A stretch of 64,000 nucleotides of DNA from Variovorax jilinensis. Its GTDB lineage: Bacteria > Pseudomonadota > Gammaproteobacteria > Burkholderiales > Burkholderiaceae_C. A program made the position numbers and the translations under genes. The notes below the pieces were generated by a model. The model had not been told where the DNA came from. It did no database searches and worked only from the letters and a program-made list of their open reading frames with translations. Numbering within the stretch: the first letter of the stretch is position 1; each line of letters begins with the position of its first letter. Positions 54,324 through 64,000 of the stretch are shown here, piece by piece. Location: the NCBI RefSeq assembly GCF_030316885.1, contig NZ_JASZYQ010000012.1:19808-83807 (forward strand), in the 5' to 3' direction.

Positions 54324-55787
54324 TCAATCGGCAATCCATTTTCTGGAACAGGCCAAGCCAGGCCCAACGCGCGGATACAGGGCTTCAACCGCAGAGGACA
54401 ACGCGAGCACGCCGAGGTCGTCGAGATGCCTGCCCATGATCTGCAAGCCGACCGGTCGCCCGTCGCGGGTGAGACCGACCGGCACCGAAGCAGTCGGCGC
54501 GCCGGTCAGGTTGCCGAGCGCAGAGAACGCGAGCCATGCGCTGCCTGCCGCGACGGCCTGGCCGTCGATCGTGTCGGGTCCCGGTACGTTCAGGGGGAAG
54601 GCTGCGCAAGCCGTGGTCGGCGTGACGAGGAAGTCGTATCGCTCCATGAAGCGCCACGTCGCATTCACGATGCGCTTGCGCTCGAACACTGCATCGGTGA
54701 ATTCATCGGCGCTCCAGTCGCGATCGACCAGGCTGGCCAGCCAGCCTTCGAGTGCAATGCCCTGTTCGGTCGCCATCCGTCGCAGGCCCCGGCGGTCGGT
54801 GTCCATGGCGACAAGGGTCTCGAAGGCCTCGGCGTAGCCGCCGATCTCCGGGTGCGCCATGTCGACGCTACAACCCAGCGCCCCCTCCAGGCGCACCACA
54901 GCCGCCTGCACGATCGCGCGCACCTCGGGCTCCACCGCCGCAAAGCCTAGATCCGGACTGAACGCGATGCGCACACCCCGCAAGGTCTCGGCGGGCCTCA
55001 CACCCCAATCCCGGATATCGCACGGCAAGGAAAAGCGGTCCTTGGGCGTCGGGCCGGCCAGCACCGACAAGGCGAGCGCCGCGTCGGCGACCGTGCGGGT
55101 CATCGGCCCGATGTGTTCGAGGGACTCCCAGCTCGAGACGCCCGGGTAGCGCTCGTCGCGGCAACCCGGATAGGCAGGCACCCGGCCCATCGAAGGCTTG
55201 ATGCCGTAGATGCCGCACAGGGCGGCAGGCGCACGGACGGAGCCGCCACCATCGCTGCCGATCGCAAGCGGCACCAGGTTGGCCGCCACTGCTGCGCCCG
55301 AACCCGCGCTCGACCCGCCTGGCGTGAGATCCAGGTTCCAGGGATTGCGCGTTGTCGGGAACACCGCGTTGTGCCCGAAGGCGCCATAGCCGAACTCGGA
55401 GGTATTGGTCTTGCCGACGATGATGGCGCCCGCGTGTCGCAGCCGCTCCACCACCACGTCGTCCTCGTCGGGTACATGGTTCGCATACAGGCGCGAGCCG
55501 AATGTGGTGCGCAGACCCCGTGTACAGATCAGGTCCTTGACCGCCACCGGCACGCCTGCGAGAGGTCCCACGGGTTCATTGCGCAGCACGCGCTGGTCGA
55601 TTCGCTCTGCCGCGGCATACGCACCATCAGGGTCCAACGTACAGAAGGCATGCAGCGAAGCGTCGAGCGCTGCAATTCGGGCGAACGTTTCTTCGACCAA
55701 CGCAAGCGCGGTCGTGTGTCCCGATCTCACCGCCTGGGCAATCGCCGCAAGGCTGGTTCCGGCGGGGGGTGGAGCCGGCGCGCTCAT
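54324..55787 (-). CDS. amidase signature family hydrolase
   Basis: 487 residues from ATG 55787; a TTG at 55853 is in frame but has no spaced ribosome-binding site. Catalytic Lys84 (VAVKD), the cis-Ser in GGSSAGSG (~159-160) and the nucleophile Ser183 in GSDGGGSVR form the amidase Ser-cisSer-Lys triad. It hydrolyses an amide or similar C-N bond in the cytoplasm. Divergent from the Old Yellow Enzyme gene (81 bases between starts), and near an isochorismatase-type hydrolase and a BMP importer. These genes may together degrade an imported N-containing compound (inference). Confidence 0.94.
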   Translation of the reverse strand: MSAPAPPPAGTSLAAIAQAVRSGHTTALALVEETFARIAALDASLHAFCTLDPDGAYAAAERIDQRVLRNEPVGPLAGVPVAVKDLICTRGLRTTFGSRLYANHVPDEDDVVVERLRHAGAIIVGKTNTSEFGYGAFGHNAVFPTTRNPWNLDLTPGGSSAGSGAAVAANLVPLAIGSDGGGSVRAPAALCGIYGIKPSMGRVPAYPGCRDERYPGVSSWESLEHIGPMTRTVADAALALSVLAGPTPKDRFSLPCDIRDWGVRPAETLRGVRIAFSPDLGFAAVEPEVRAIVQAAVVRLEGALGCSVDMAHPEIGGYAEAFETLVAMDTDRRGLRRMATEQGIALEGWLASLVDRDWSADEFTDAVFERKRIVNATWRFMERYDFLVTPTTACAAFPLNVPGPDTIDGQAVAAGSAWLAFSALGNLTGAPTASVPVGLTRDGRPVGLQIMGRHLDDLGVLALSSAVEALYPRVGPGLACSRKWIAD

Positions 55788-55868
55788 GGACAAGGACGCC
55801 CATGCAGCACGATCCAGGCGCGCTCTTTGCTCTGGGGAGAAGACACTTTGCAACCCTTCGTTCCGATC

Positions 55869-56864
55869 ATGTCACTTGCCTTCACGCCGTTCGAACTCGG
55901 CCCGCTCCGACTGAAGAATCGCCTGGTGATGGCCCCGATGCAGCAATACCGGGGCGCGAGCGACGCAAGCGCCACGGCGTATCACCCGTTTCACTACGGG
56001 CGGTGCGCCGAGGGCGGCGTCGGCCTCATCATTGTGGAGTCCACGGCGGTCGCCCCGGAGGGCCGCCTTTTCAAGGATGACATCGGCATCTTCGACGATG
56101 CACACATCGACTCCTTGCGTCGCGTGACGGATGCCGTGCATGCCCATGGCGTACCCGTGTTCATCCAGCTTTCGCACGGGGGCCGAAAGTCCAATCCGCC
56201 AGCCGGCATGTCGCGGCTGGCGCCCAGCGCACTCGCGTTCGACGCTGCCTACGGGGTGCCCGACGTCATGGGCAAGGAAGCTATCCAGCACGCCGTGCGC
56301 GCCTTTGCAGCCGCTGCGCGCCGCGCCGTGGCCGCGGGTTTCGATGGCATCGAACTCCATGCCGCGCACGGCTATCTGATCCATCAGTTCCTCTCGCCGT
56401 TGAGCAACAGACGCGAGGATGGCTACGGCGGCGCCCTGAAGCACCGCGTGCGCTTCATCGACGAAGTACTGGCCGGCATCCGCGAAGCCGTCGGCACGGC
56501 CTTTCCGATCACGTTGCGCGTGTCTGCCAGCGACTACGTTCCGAACGGCCTGACCCCCGAGGTGGTAGCCGCCGCCGTCTGCGAACTGAAGCACCACGCG
56601 TTGGCCGCCGTCCATGTGTCTTCGGGCGGACTCCTCCCCGTGGGCCCGGAGAGCGCGCACCCCGGCTACCAGATCGGCTACGCCCACGCCATTCGGCAGG
56701 CAGCGGCCTTGCCCGTCATTGCCGTAGGGGGTCTGCATCGCAGGTCGTTGATCGAGCAGGTACTCGCCGCCGGTCAGGCCGACCTGGTGGCCATCGGCCG
56801 ACCGATCCTCGAGCGGCCGGACTTCATGACCGACAAGCTGGCGTCCGTGGCCTTCGAGGACTGA
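55869..56864 (+). CDS. Old Yellow Enzyme-family NADH:flavin oxidoreductase
   Basis: 331 residues of the OYE TIM barrel: FTPFELGPLRLKNRLVMAPMQQYRG, FIQLSHGGRKSNP, GFDGIELHAAHGYLIHQFLSPLSNRREDGYGG (the HxxH substrate pair and the FMN loop, split), SSGGLLPVG, and GQADLVAIGRPILERPDF. FMN-dependent ene-reductase of the YqjM class, using NAD(P)H to reduce an activated C=C bond. Its last 91 bases overlap, tail to tail, the 3' end of the TetR gene on the other strand. Confidence 0.94.
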   Translation: MSLAFTPFELGPLRLKNRLVMAPMQQYRGASDASATAYHPFHYGRCAEGGVGLIIVESTAVAPEGRLFKDDIGIFDDAHIDSLRRVTDAVHAHGVPVFIQLSHGGRKSNPPAGMSRLAPSALAFDAAYGVPDVMGKEAIQHAVRAFAAAARRAVAAGFDGIELHAAHGYLIHQFLSPLSNRREDGYGGALKHRVRFIDEVLAGIREAVGTAFPITLRVSASDYVPNGLTPEVVAAAVCELKHHALAAVHVSSGGLLPVGPESAHPGYQIGYAHAIRQAAALPVIAVGGLHRRSLIEQVLAAGQADLVAIGRPILERPDFMTDKLASVAFED

Positions 56865-57571
56865 GCCGCCGCACGCTGGATCGCCGCCGGCGGCGGGGGC
56901 GCGAGGAACCCCATCAGCATCTGATGGGACTGCGTGCGGTGATCGGCCTGCCATTCGTCGCCCAGGATGTCGATGTCGAAGATCCGTGACAGCGTCGGCC
57001 CGTGGGCGCGGCTGTAGTAGGCCAGGCTCACCATCGCGGTGTAGAGGTGCATCGCGTCGATGCCTGCGCGGAACACGCCGGAGTCCTCGCCACGGCGCAA
57101 TAGCTTGTCGATCAGGTCCAGCACGGGCGACGCCGTCTCGCGGATGATGGCCGAGCGCTTGAGGTGCCGTGCCTGGTTCATGTTCTCGAAGGCCAGCAGG
57201 CGCCGCAGTTCGGGTCGTGCGCCGAAGTGGGTGTCGATGAAGTCGAACATCTGCACGATGCCGTCCATGGGCTCCGCGTTTCCGAAGTCGAGCTGCAGTT
57301 CGGCCATCCGCAAGCGTGACAGCACTTCCTCGAGCACGCGGATGTAGAGCGCATCCTTGCCGCCGTAGTAGTGGTACAGCATGCGGATGTTCGTCTTGGC
57401 CTTGAGGGCGATCTGCAAGGTTCGCGTCCCGCTGTATCCCTTGGCCGAGAACTCCGCGATGGCCGCCTTGAGGATGCGTGCGCGGGTCTTGGCGGGATCG
57501 CGCGTGACGACCTTTCGGGCGGAGGATGTGGAAACCATCGGGCCATTGTCGATCGGGTGGCAGGCTGTCAT
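56774..57571 (-). CDS. TetR-family regulator with overlapping 3' end
   Basis: 265 residues from ATG 57571, which overlaps the isochorismatase-like stop (ATGA); an in-frame ATG at 57538 is possible. HTH: DPAKTRARILKAAIAEFSAKGYSGTRTLQIALKAKTNIRMLYHYYGGKDALYIRVLEEVL (split). The ligand domain includes RLLAFENMNQARHLKRSAIIRETASPVLDLIDKLLRRGEDSGVFRAG, as in regulators of pyrimidine or amide catabolism (RutR-like group). The ~30-residue C-terminal tail is encoded inside the antisense OYE gene. The likely target is its own operon and the divergent BMP transporter, via the dyad at 58558-58577. Confidence 0.92.
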   Translation of the reverse strand: MTACHPIDNGPMVSTSSARKVVTRDPAKTRARILKAAIAEFSAKGYSGTRTLQIALKAKTNIRMLYHYYGGKDALYIRVLEEVLSRLRMAELQLDFGNAEPMDGIVQMFDFIDTHFGARPELRRLLAFENMNQARHLKRSAIIRETASPVLDLIDKLLRRGEDSGVFRAGIDAMHLYTAMVSLAYYSRAHGPTLSRIFDIDILGDEWQADHRTQSHQMLMGFLAPPPPAAIQRAAAQSSKATDASLSVMKSGRSRIGRPMATRSA

Positions 57572-58362
57572 GAAGGCAGCTTGTCCAGGGCGGCCAGCAG
57601 CAGCGTCGAGTCGCTCACGAAGCCGAAGCACTTCTTGACGTTCCATACCGTGGCCTGCGTGCAGAAGTCGGGCGAGGAAGTGGCGCAGCAGTCCTCCAGC
57701 ATCACGCAGCCGTAGCCGAGGAAGTTGGCGTCGGTCAGCGAGTGCAGCACGCACTGGTCGGTGTTGCAGCCTGCGAACAGGATCGTCCTGACGCCGAGAT
57801 TGCGCAGGATGCTGTCGAGCGGCGTATCCCAGAAGCCACTGATGCGGTGCTTGTCGACGAGGATGTCGCCAGGCAGCGGCGCCAGTTCGTCGACGATGGC
57901 CGCAGCCCAGGAACCCTTCTCCAGTACGTTGCCACGACCATCGGGCAAGGGGTCGCCCAGGCCGGTGCCCGTTCCGCTGTTCTTGTAGAGGTGGATCTGG
58001 TTCGGAGGCATGTTGGCCAGGTCGGGACGGTTGCCCCAGTTCACCCAGATGACGGGCACCGAGGCACGGCGCAGGGCAGGCAGCACGGACTGCAGCGGCC
58101 CGATCGCTGCACGGTCGGCCGCGAAGTCGCCGCCGATGTGGTCGACCCAGCCGCCGGACGTGCAGAAGTCGTTCTGCATGTCGATGACCACGATGGCGGT
58201 GCGGCCCAGGTCGATCACCACGTTCTGCGGTTCGGCGCCGAGCCGCAGCGGTCGCGGGGCGGGGGCAGGCATCGCCATGTCGACCTCGTCCTGCGTGGCA
58301 CGCCAGTGGTATTGCGAAGCAACGCCGAGCGCTCCGGGTGGGGTGGGTCTGTTCGACTGCAT
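57568..58362 (-). CDS. isochorismatase-like cysteine hydrolase (RutB/biuret hydrolase type)
   Basis: 264 residues. Catalytic triad Asp61 (VVIDMQNDF), Lys171 (VDKHRISGF) and Cys204 (NTDQCVL). The C-terminal CATSSPDFCTQATVWNVKKCFGFVSDS is typical of the ureidoacrylate/biuret/N-carbamoyl amidohydrolase branch. It probably splits a carbamoyl or amide group, releasing ammonia and CO2. ATG at 58362. Co-transcribed with TetR (overlap) and divergent from the BMP importer, so the likely substrate is what the importer brings in. Confidence 0.92.
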   Translation of the reverse strand: MQSNRPTPPGALGVASQYHWRATQDEVDMAMPAPAPRPLRLGAEPQNVVIDLGRTAIVVIDMQNDFCTSGGWVDHIGGDFAADRAAIGPLQSVLPALRRASVPVIWVNWGNRPDLANMPPNQIHLYKNSGTGTGLGDPLPDGRGNVLEKGSWAAAIVDELAPLPGDILVDKHRISGFWDTPLDSILRNLGVRTILFAGCNTDQCVLHSLTDANFLGYGCVMLEDCCATSSPDFCTQATVWNVKKCFGFVSDSTLLLAALDKLPS

Positions 58363-58557
58363 GGATCGTGGCTCCAGGTTGGTGATGAATCGGCACCGCA
58401 GCGGTGCCGGCGCTGGCGCCGTCGTGGTGCGCCCGACGGTCGCTCGATTTCCTTCCCTCGCGATCTCCAACGATCCGTTCGCCTTCCCCCCATTGGCGGA
58501 AGCCCTGCCGAGACAGCGATGGCACTGTTCTTGCGAACGCTCGCCCCGAACCAGATC

Positions 58558-58577
58558 GTTAGTAATCGTTCAGTTAC
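58558..58577. promoter_or_regulatory. imperfect dyad before the BMP importer, candidate TetR site
   Basis: GTTAGTAATCGTTCAGTTAC, symmetric at 12 of 20 positions around its centre, 32 bases before the importer's start, in the 246-base divergent region shared with the TetR/hydrolase operon. Confidence 0.4.
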
Positions 58578-58608
58578 TTAGTACCGTCCTAAAGCGAAAG
58601 GAATGCCA

Positions 58609-59583
58609 ATGTCGAAAGCACTCTCCCCGATCACCTCGTTCGCCTCCGTGGTGGTTGCCACCCTGGCGCTTGTCACGACTGCGCACGCCGCCGATCCGCT
58701 GACCGTGGGCGTCCTGATCCCGGGCTCGAAATCCGACAAGGGCTGGATGGAGTCGGGATATGACGGCCTGGCCGCGGCACAGAAGCTGTACGGCGACAAG
58801 ATCAAGGTGCAGATGATCGAGAACATCAACTACGCCGACATGGAGCAGGCGTTGGTCAACCTCGCATCGAAAAACAGCCTGGTGATCGGTGTCGGAGGCC
58901 AGACGCAGGCGGCGGTGCTGAAGGTCGCCAAGCGCTTTCCCAAGACCCGGTTCTCGATCGTCGGCGGCAGCAAGGGCGATGTGGTTCCCAATGTGGCCGG
59001 CTATGACGTGAAGCAGGCCGAGATCGCATTCGTGGCGGGCGCCACGGCGGCGATGCTGAGCAAGACCGGCGTGGTGAGCTATGTCGGCGGCATGGAGATT
59101 CCGTCGATCGTCAACGCCGGCAAGGAGTTCGGCAAGGGCGCGGCGTATGTCAATCCGAAGATCAAGTACGTGGAGAACTACACCGGCGACTTCGACAACG
59201 TCGCCAAGTCGAAGGAAGCCACGCTGGCGGCTATCGCGCAGGGCGCGGACATCCACTATCACATCCTCAACCTCGGCCTGCGCGGCATGGAGCAGGCAGC
59301 CAAGGAGAAGAACACGCACATCATCGGCAGCTACACGGACCGTTGCGGCACCGACACGCTCTACCCGGCCTACAGCATCACCGGCGTGGGCTACCAGGTC
59401 GAATACGCCATCAAGGAAGCCGTGGGCGGCAGCTGGAAGGCAGGCTACAAGCCCTTCGGCCTGGCGATGGGGCCGAAGGCATCGGACATGGTCCTGTGCG
59501 GTGCCACGCCGGAGATGAAGGCCAAGATCGATGCCATCAAGAAGGACATCGAGAGCGGGAAGATCAAGGTGCTCGAGGGCTGA
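58609..59583 (+). CDS. BMP-family ABC transporter substrate-binding protein
   Basis: 324 residues. Sec signal (SPITSFASVVVATLALVTTAHA), then the BMP/PnrA pattern: TVGVLIPGSKSDKGWMESGYDGL, DKIKVQMIENINYADMEQAL, VIGVGGQTQAAVLKVAKRFPKTRF, AATAAML-type GATAAML, SYVGGME, FDNVAKSKEATLAAIAQGAD. Start at 58609, since AAAGGA abuts the earlier ATG at 58603. Binds nucleosides or related purine/pyrimidine compounds in the periplasm (family knowledge). First gene of a complete importer operon (58609-63194). Confidence 0.94.
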   Translation: MSKALSPITSFASVVVATLALVTTAHAADPLTVGVLIPGSKSDKGWMESGYDGLAAAQKLYGDKIKVQMIENINYADMEQALVNLASKNSLVIGVGGQTQAAVLKVAKRFPKTRFSIVGGSKGDVVPNVAGYDVKQAEIAFVAGATAAMLSKTGVVSYVGGMEIPSIVNAGKEFGKGAAYVNPKIKYVENYTGDFDNVAKSKEATLAAIAQGADIHYHILNLGLRGMEQAAKEKNTHIIGSYTDRCGTDTLYPAYSITGVGYQVEYAIKEAVGGSWKAGYKPFGLAMGPKASDMVLCGATPEMKAKIDAIKKDIESGKIKVLEG

Positions 59584-59617
59584 CCACCGGTCGACGCGGC
59601 AGACGGATCGAAGACAC

Positions 59618-61191
<1,574 letters not shown>

Positions 61192-61195
<4 letters not shown>

Positions 61196-62268
61196 ACCAG
61201 ACAAGTCTCGCGACCTTGATGCGCGACCAGCGCGCGATCCTGCTGTCGCTGACGGCCGTGGTCGGCGCCCTGCTGATGGGGCTGCTCCTGGTGGCTGCCA
61301 TCGGCGTCTCGATCCCCGAGGCCGTACTGGCGTTTGCCGAAGGCGCGTGGGGCTCGCCCTATGCCTTGGCCGCCTCGATCAACCGCAGCCTGGTCTTTGC
61401 GCTGGTGGGCCTAGGCTTCGTGCTGGCCAACCGCGCGAACCTCACCAACGTCGGCGGCGAGGGGCAGATCGCGGTCGGTGCCATCGCGGCCACCGCCATC
61501 TGCCTGCATGGCGGAGTCGCAGACCTGCCGGCCGGACTGGCGTTCGTGCTTCCAATGCTGGCCGCCTGCGTTGTGGGCGGGTTGTGGGGCGCGATCGTGG
61601 GTGTCCTCAAGGTGAAGGTCGGCACCAACGAGGTGATCAGCAGCCTGATGCTGTCCTTCATCGGCGTCTGGCTGCTGTATGGCAGCGTGCAGAGCGTGGC
61701 CTTGTTGCGCCAACCCATGACCTCCTCCAGCACCTTGCCGGAGTCCCTGGAGATTCCCGATGCGACGAAGCTGCCGCTGTTGACGGGAGACGCCGGCATG
61801 CCGCTGAACATCGGACTGCCGCTGACACTGGTGCTTGCGGCACTTGCGGCCGTGGTGTTGCATCGCACCGTGTTCGGCCTGCGGCTGCGCGCGGTCGGAC
61901 TCAATGCTCTGGCTGCGCGAAAGGCCGGCATCGCCATCGCGCCTTCGGTGATCGGCGTGTTCTTCGCGGCCGGCGCGCTGGGCGGCCTGGCCGGCTCGCT
62001 GATGCTGCAGGGCGAGCAGTACACGCTCAAGGCGGGCTTCTCGTCGGGCTACGGATTCGACGGCCTGGTGGTCGGCCTGCTCGCGCGCGGCTCGGTCGTG
62101 GGCGTGCTCGCGGGCGCGACGTTGTTCGGCTTCATCCGCTCGGGAGGCATCAACATGGAGATGGTCGCCAGCGTGCCCAGTTCGCTCGTGCTCGTCATCC
62201 AGGGGGTCATCATCGTTGCGCTGGCAGGGTCGGCACGCTGGATGGACTTCAAGGGAGGTACGCGATGA
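61192..62268 (+). CDS. ABC transporter permease, YufP-like
   Basis: 358 residues, ~9 helices. SINRSLVFALVGLGFVLANRANLTNVGGEGQIAVGAI is the BPD_transp_2 signature; VKVGTNEVISSLMLSFIGVWLL, AGIAIAPSVIGVFFAAGALGGLAGSLMLQGEQY and GYGFDGLVVGLLARGSVVGVLAGATLFG follow. It forms one half of the membrane channel. Overlaps the ATPase stop and the next permease start by four bases each. Confidence 0.94.
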
Positions 62269-63194
62269 GCGATCCGGCCAGCGGTGCGATGCTCGCTGTG
62301 TTTGCGGGTTCCACCCTGAGGCTTGCGATTCCGCTGGTCCTGGGCGCCACCGGCGAACTGGTCAGCGAACGGGCCGGCGTTCTCAACATGAGTGTCGAAG
62401 GAATGATGCTTACAGGCGCATTCGCAGGGGCAGTCGGTGCAGTCGCCACCGGCAGCCCTGCCCTCGGTCTGGCCATCGGCGTGCTCGCGGTCCTGCCCGT
62501 GGCGCTGCTGCAGGCGTTTCTGAGCATCACGCTGCGTGCCAACCAGGTGGTCACCGGCATCGGCATCAACATCTTGGCGCTCGGTGCCACGACATTGGCT
62601 TACCGCGAGATCTTCGGCGGGCGTTCCCGCGCCCAGGTGCCCGGCTTCGACAAATGGCATCCGCCCCTCCTGTCGGACATCCCGGTGTTCGGCGAGGCCT
62701 TCTTCACGCAGGTCTGGCTGGTGTACCTGGCGTTGGTGCTGGTCGCGGTGGTGGCCTGGACGCTGCGCCACACGGCCTTGGGCCTGGCGGTGCATTCCGC
62801 AGGATCGGAACCGAAGGCGGTGGACAAGTCGGGGCTGTCGGTGACGGCCGTGCGCTATGGCGCAGTGCTCTTCACCGGCGTGATGTCGGCGATCGGTGGA
62901 TGCTTCCTGTCGATCGGCGACATCCACACATTCACGGAAGGCATGACCAGCGGCGCCGGCTATCTGGCGATTGCCGCGGTGATCTTCGGAAACTGGAAGG
63001 TCGGCCGCATGCTGGTCGCATGCCTGCTGTTCGGCGCAGCGACGGCGCTGCAGTTCCAGCTGCCGGCTCTAGGCATCCAGGTGCCCAATGCGTTGCTCAT
63101 CACGCTTCCGTACCTGATGGCCCTGTTGGCCGTGGGCGGCCTCGTCGGCCGGCAGAGCGCTCCCAGCTATCTCACGCAGCCGTATATCCGCTGA
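62265..63194 (+). CDS. ABC transporter permease, YufQ-like
   Basis: 309 residues, ~8 helices. STLRLAIPLVLGATGELVSERAGVLNMSVEGMMLTGAFAG, LRANQVVTGIGINILALGATTLAYREIF, AVHSAGSEPKAVDKSGLSVTAVRYGAVLFTGVMSAIGGCFLSIG and GYLAIAAVIFGNWKVGRMLVACLLFG are characteristic of the second nucleoside-type permease. GGGAGG precedes ATG 62265. Last gene of the importer operon; the spacer after it has no strong terminator. Confidence 0.94.
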   Translation: MSDPASGAMLAVFAGSTLRLAIPLVLGATGELVSERAGVLNMSVEGMMLTGAFAGAVGAVATGSPALGLAIGVLAVLPVALLQAFLSITLRANQVVTGIGINILALGATTLAYREIFGGRSRAQVPGFDKWHPPLLSDIPVFGEAFFTQVWLVYLALVLVAVVAWTLRHTALGLAVHSAGSEPKAVDKSGLSVTAVRYGAVLFTGVMSAIGGCFLSIGDIHTFTEGMTSGAGYLAIAAVIFGNWKVGRMLVACLLFGAATALQFQLPALGIQVPNALLITLPYLMALLAVGGLVGRQSAPSYLTQPYIR

Positions 63195-63801
63195 CGCGCA
63201 GTGCGGCGGCGGCGGAGGTGACCGATTGAAAAGTGGCCGCCGCAAAGGGGGGGCCCGGGGACCACGCCTTGGGGTCCACGGCCTGCGGCGCGATATCCGG
63301 GTCCGGAACACATACGGGCGCATTCCTTACAACCGCTCGTGGCTGTGCGTCACATGATGCGGCATGGCTGGCGAAGTGGTGCGCGCCTTCAAGGCGAGGG
63401 GCTTCGCGGATGAAGTTCAGCCGGTCTGCGGCGGCACATGCCCGCGATCGATCGATGCCCGGGTGACATTCGGTCTCAAGTCGACGACGACATGCAATCG
63501 CAGCTTCGCAGCGATTGCTGCCCCTCACCCTCATTCGCTGAACTTACGCTGCCAGCCCGATTTCAGACGTCCAGTTTTCGAGAGACTTCTGTACCTATGG
63601 CAGGTTTTCAAGTCTTAGCCGTCCTTCCCTACCTTGTTGAACGCGCGTTGTCAGCCCGGCTCCTGTCGCGATGACGCAGCAAGCTTAGTTGACGACCGGT
63701 TTCCATGTGGTCTCGACATAGCTGTGCCAGGCCGTGCTGGAAACGGCCGAGCAATCGCGGCCGGACGCCTATCCCGCGCTCAAACCGTGGGCATGGCGGG
63801 G
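63195..63801. other. 607-base gap, nothing recognisable
   Basis: Only overlapping short frames on both strands, with no family motif and no good ribosome-binding sites. The part at 63661-63800 also lacks coding signs, suggesting decayed DNA. Confidence 0.4.
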
Positions 63802-64000
63802 TCAGATCGTCTGCACCAGTTCAGGCACCGCGGCAAACAGATCAGCTTCGAGCCCATAGTCGGCGACGCTGAAGATCGGTGCCTCCGGATCCTTGTTGAT
63901 CGCGACGATGACCTTCGAATCCTTCATGCCGGCCAGATGCTGGATCGCACCCGAGATGCCGGCCGCGATGTAGAGCTGCGGCGCCACGATCTTGCCGGTC
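63802..64000 (-). CDS. etfA: electron transfer flavoprotein alpha subunit, C-terminal part (runs off right edge)
   Basis: 66 residues ending at TGA 63802: TGKIVAPQLYIAAGISGAIQHLAG, SKVIVAINKDPEAPIFSVADYGLEADLFAAVPELV. This is the FAD-binding C-terminal domain of EtfA (family motif PxLYIAxGISGAIQHxAG). EtfA/EtfB pass electrons from acyl-CoA dehydrogenases to the quinone pool. The rest of the gene, and probably etfB, lie beyond the window. Confidence 0.95.
   Translation of the reverse strand, partial: TGKIVAPQLYIAAGISGAIQHLAGMKDSKVIVAINKDPEAPIFSVADYGLEADLFAAVPELVQTI

Overview
The window is GC-rich DNA with the gene content of a betaproteobacterium, most likely Burkholderiales/Comamonadaceae (Variovorax or Polaromonas type). 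This rests on two orphan Bug-type tricarboxylate receptors, a PF04392 binding protein, many IclR/GntR/TetR/LysR-style catabolic clusters and an E. coli-like DNA polymerase II. The assignment is inference from gene types, not from a search.

Layout. (1) 1-13 kb is an accessory, partly decayed region: an HNH-type protein running off the left edge, a broken NYN-like gene, a lipoprotein that fuses a LytM domain to a trypsin-like protease, a membrane-anchored Mrr-type nuclease followed two bases later by a PIN-like protein, DNA polymerase II, and poorly known envelope proteins. (2) A ~0.72 kb block occurs twice in direct orientation (10908-11631 and 43954-44667). Each copy carries the same small helix-turn-helix gene, broken by a different mutation, and the two copies bracket ~32 kb. 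(3) Inside the bracket, 13-20.5 kb holds a patatin lipoprotein, a GntR regulator and a tripartite efflux system (AI-2E/PerM permease, NodT-like outer-membrane factor, HlyD adaptor, DUF2955 permease).

(4) 20.5-40 kb is the core: a biotin-dependent carboxyl-transfer and CoA-thioester catabolic locus. It has two acyl-CoA carboxyltransferase (12S-like) genes, two OadA/5S-like genes with unusual metal-site residues, a 74-residue biotin carrier plus a BCCP, a biotin carboxylase, two CoA ligases, a DUF35/thiolase-like pair, two Bug receptors, a TauD-type dioxygenase with LysR regulator, and a YeiH-type permease. Four copies of the palindrome ATTGT-N2-ACAAT lie in front of one of the two paralogous GntR genes, one Bug receptor and both divergent promoter regions of the carboxylase genes, so the locus looks like one regulon. 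In three cases the operator overlaps a good -35 element.

(5) 40.7-47.2 kb: arylsulfatase, a DUF1214 pseudogene, the second repeat copy, and a TetR-controlled quinone-reductase/SDR pair with a matching operator before TetR and before the target genes. (6) 47.5-54.1 kb: Ohr peroxidase, a histidine kinase/response regulator pair, a Tat-exported alpha/beta hydrolase, a DipZ-like CcdA-thioredoxin protein and an SDR lacking the catalytic Tyr. (7) 54.3-63.2 kb: amidase, Old Yellow Enzyme, TetR, isochorismatase-like hydrolase and a complete BMP-type (nucleoside-class) ABC importer, suggesting uptake and hydrolysis of a nitrogen-containing small molecule. The window ends inside an electron-transfer flavoprotein alpha gene. 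No tRNA, rRNA, CRISPR array or intact insertion sequence was seen.
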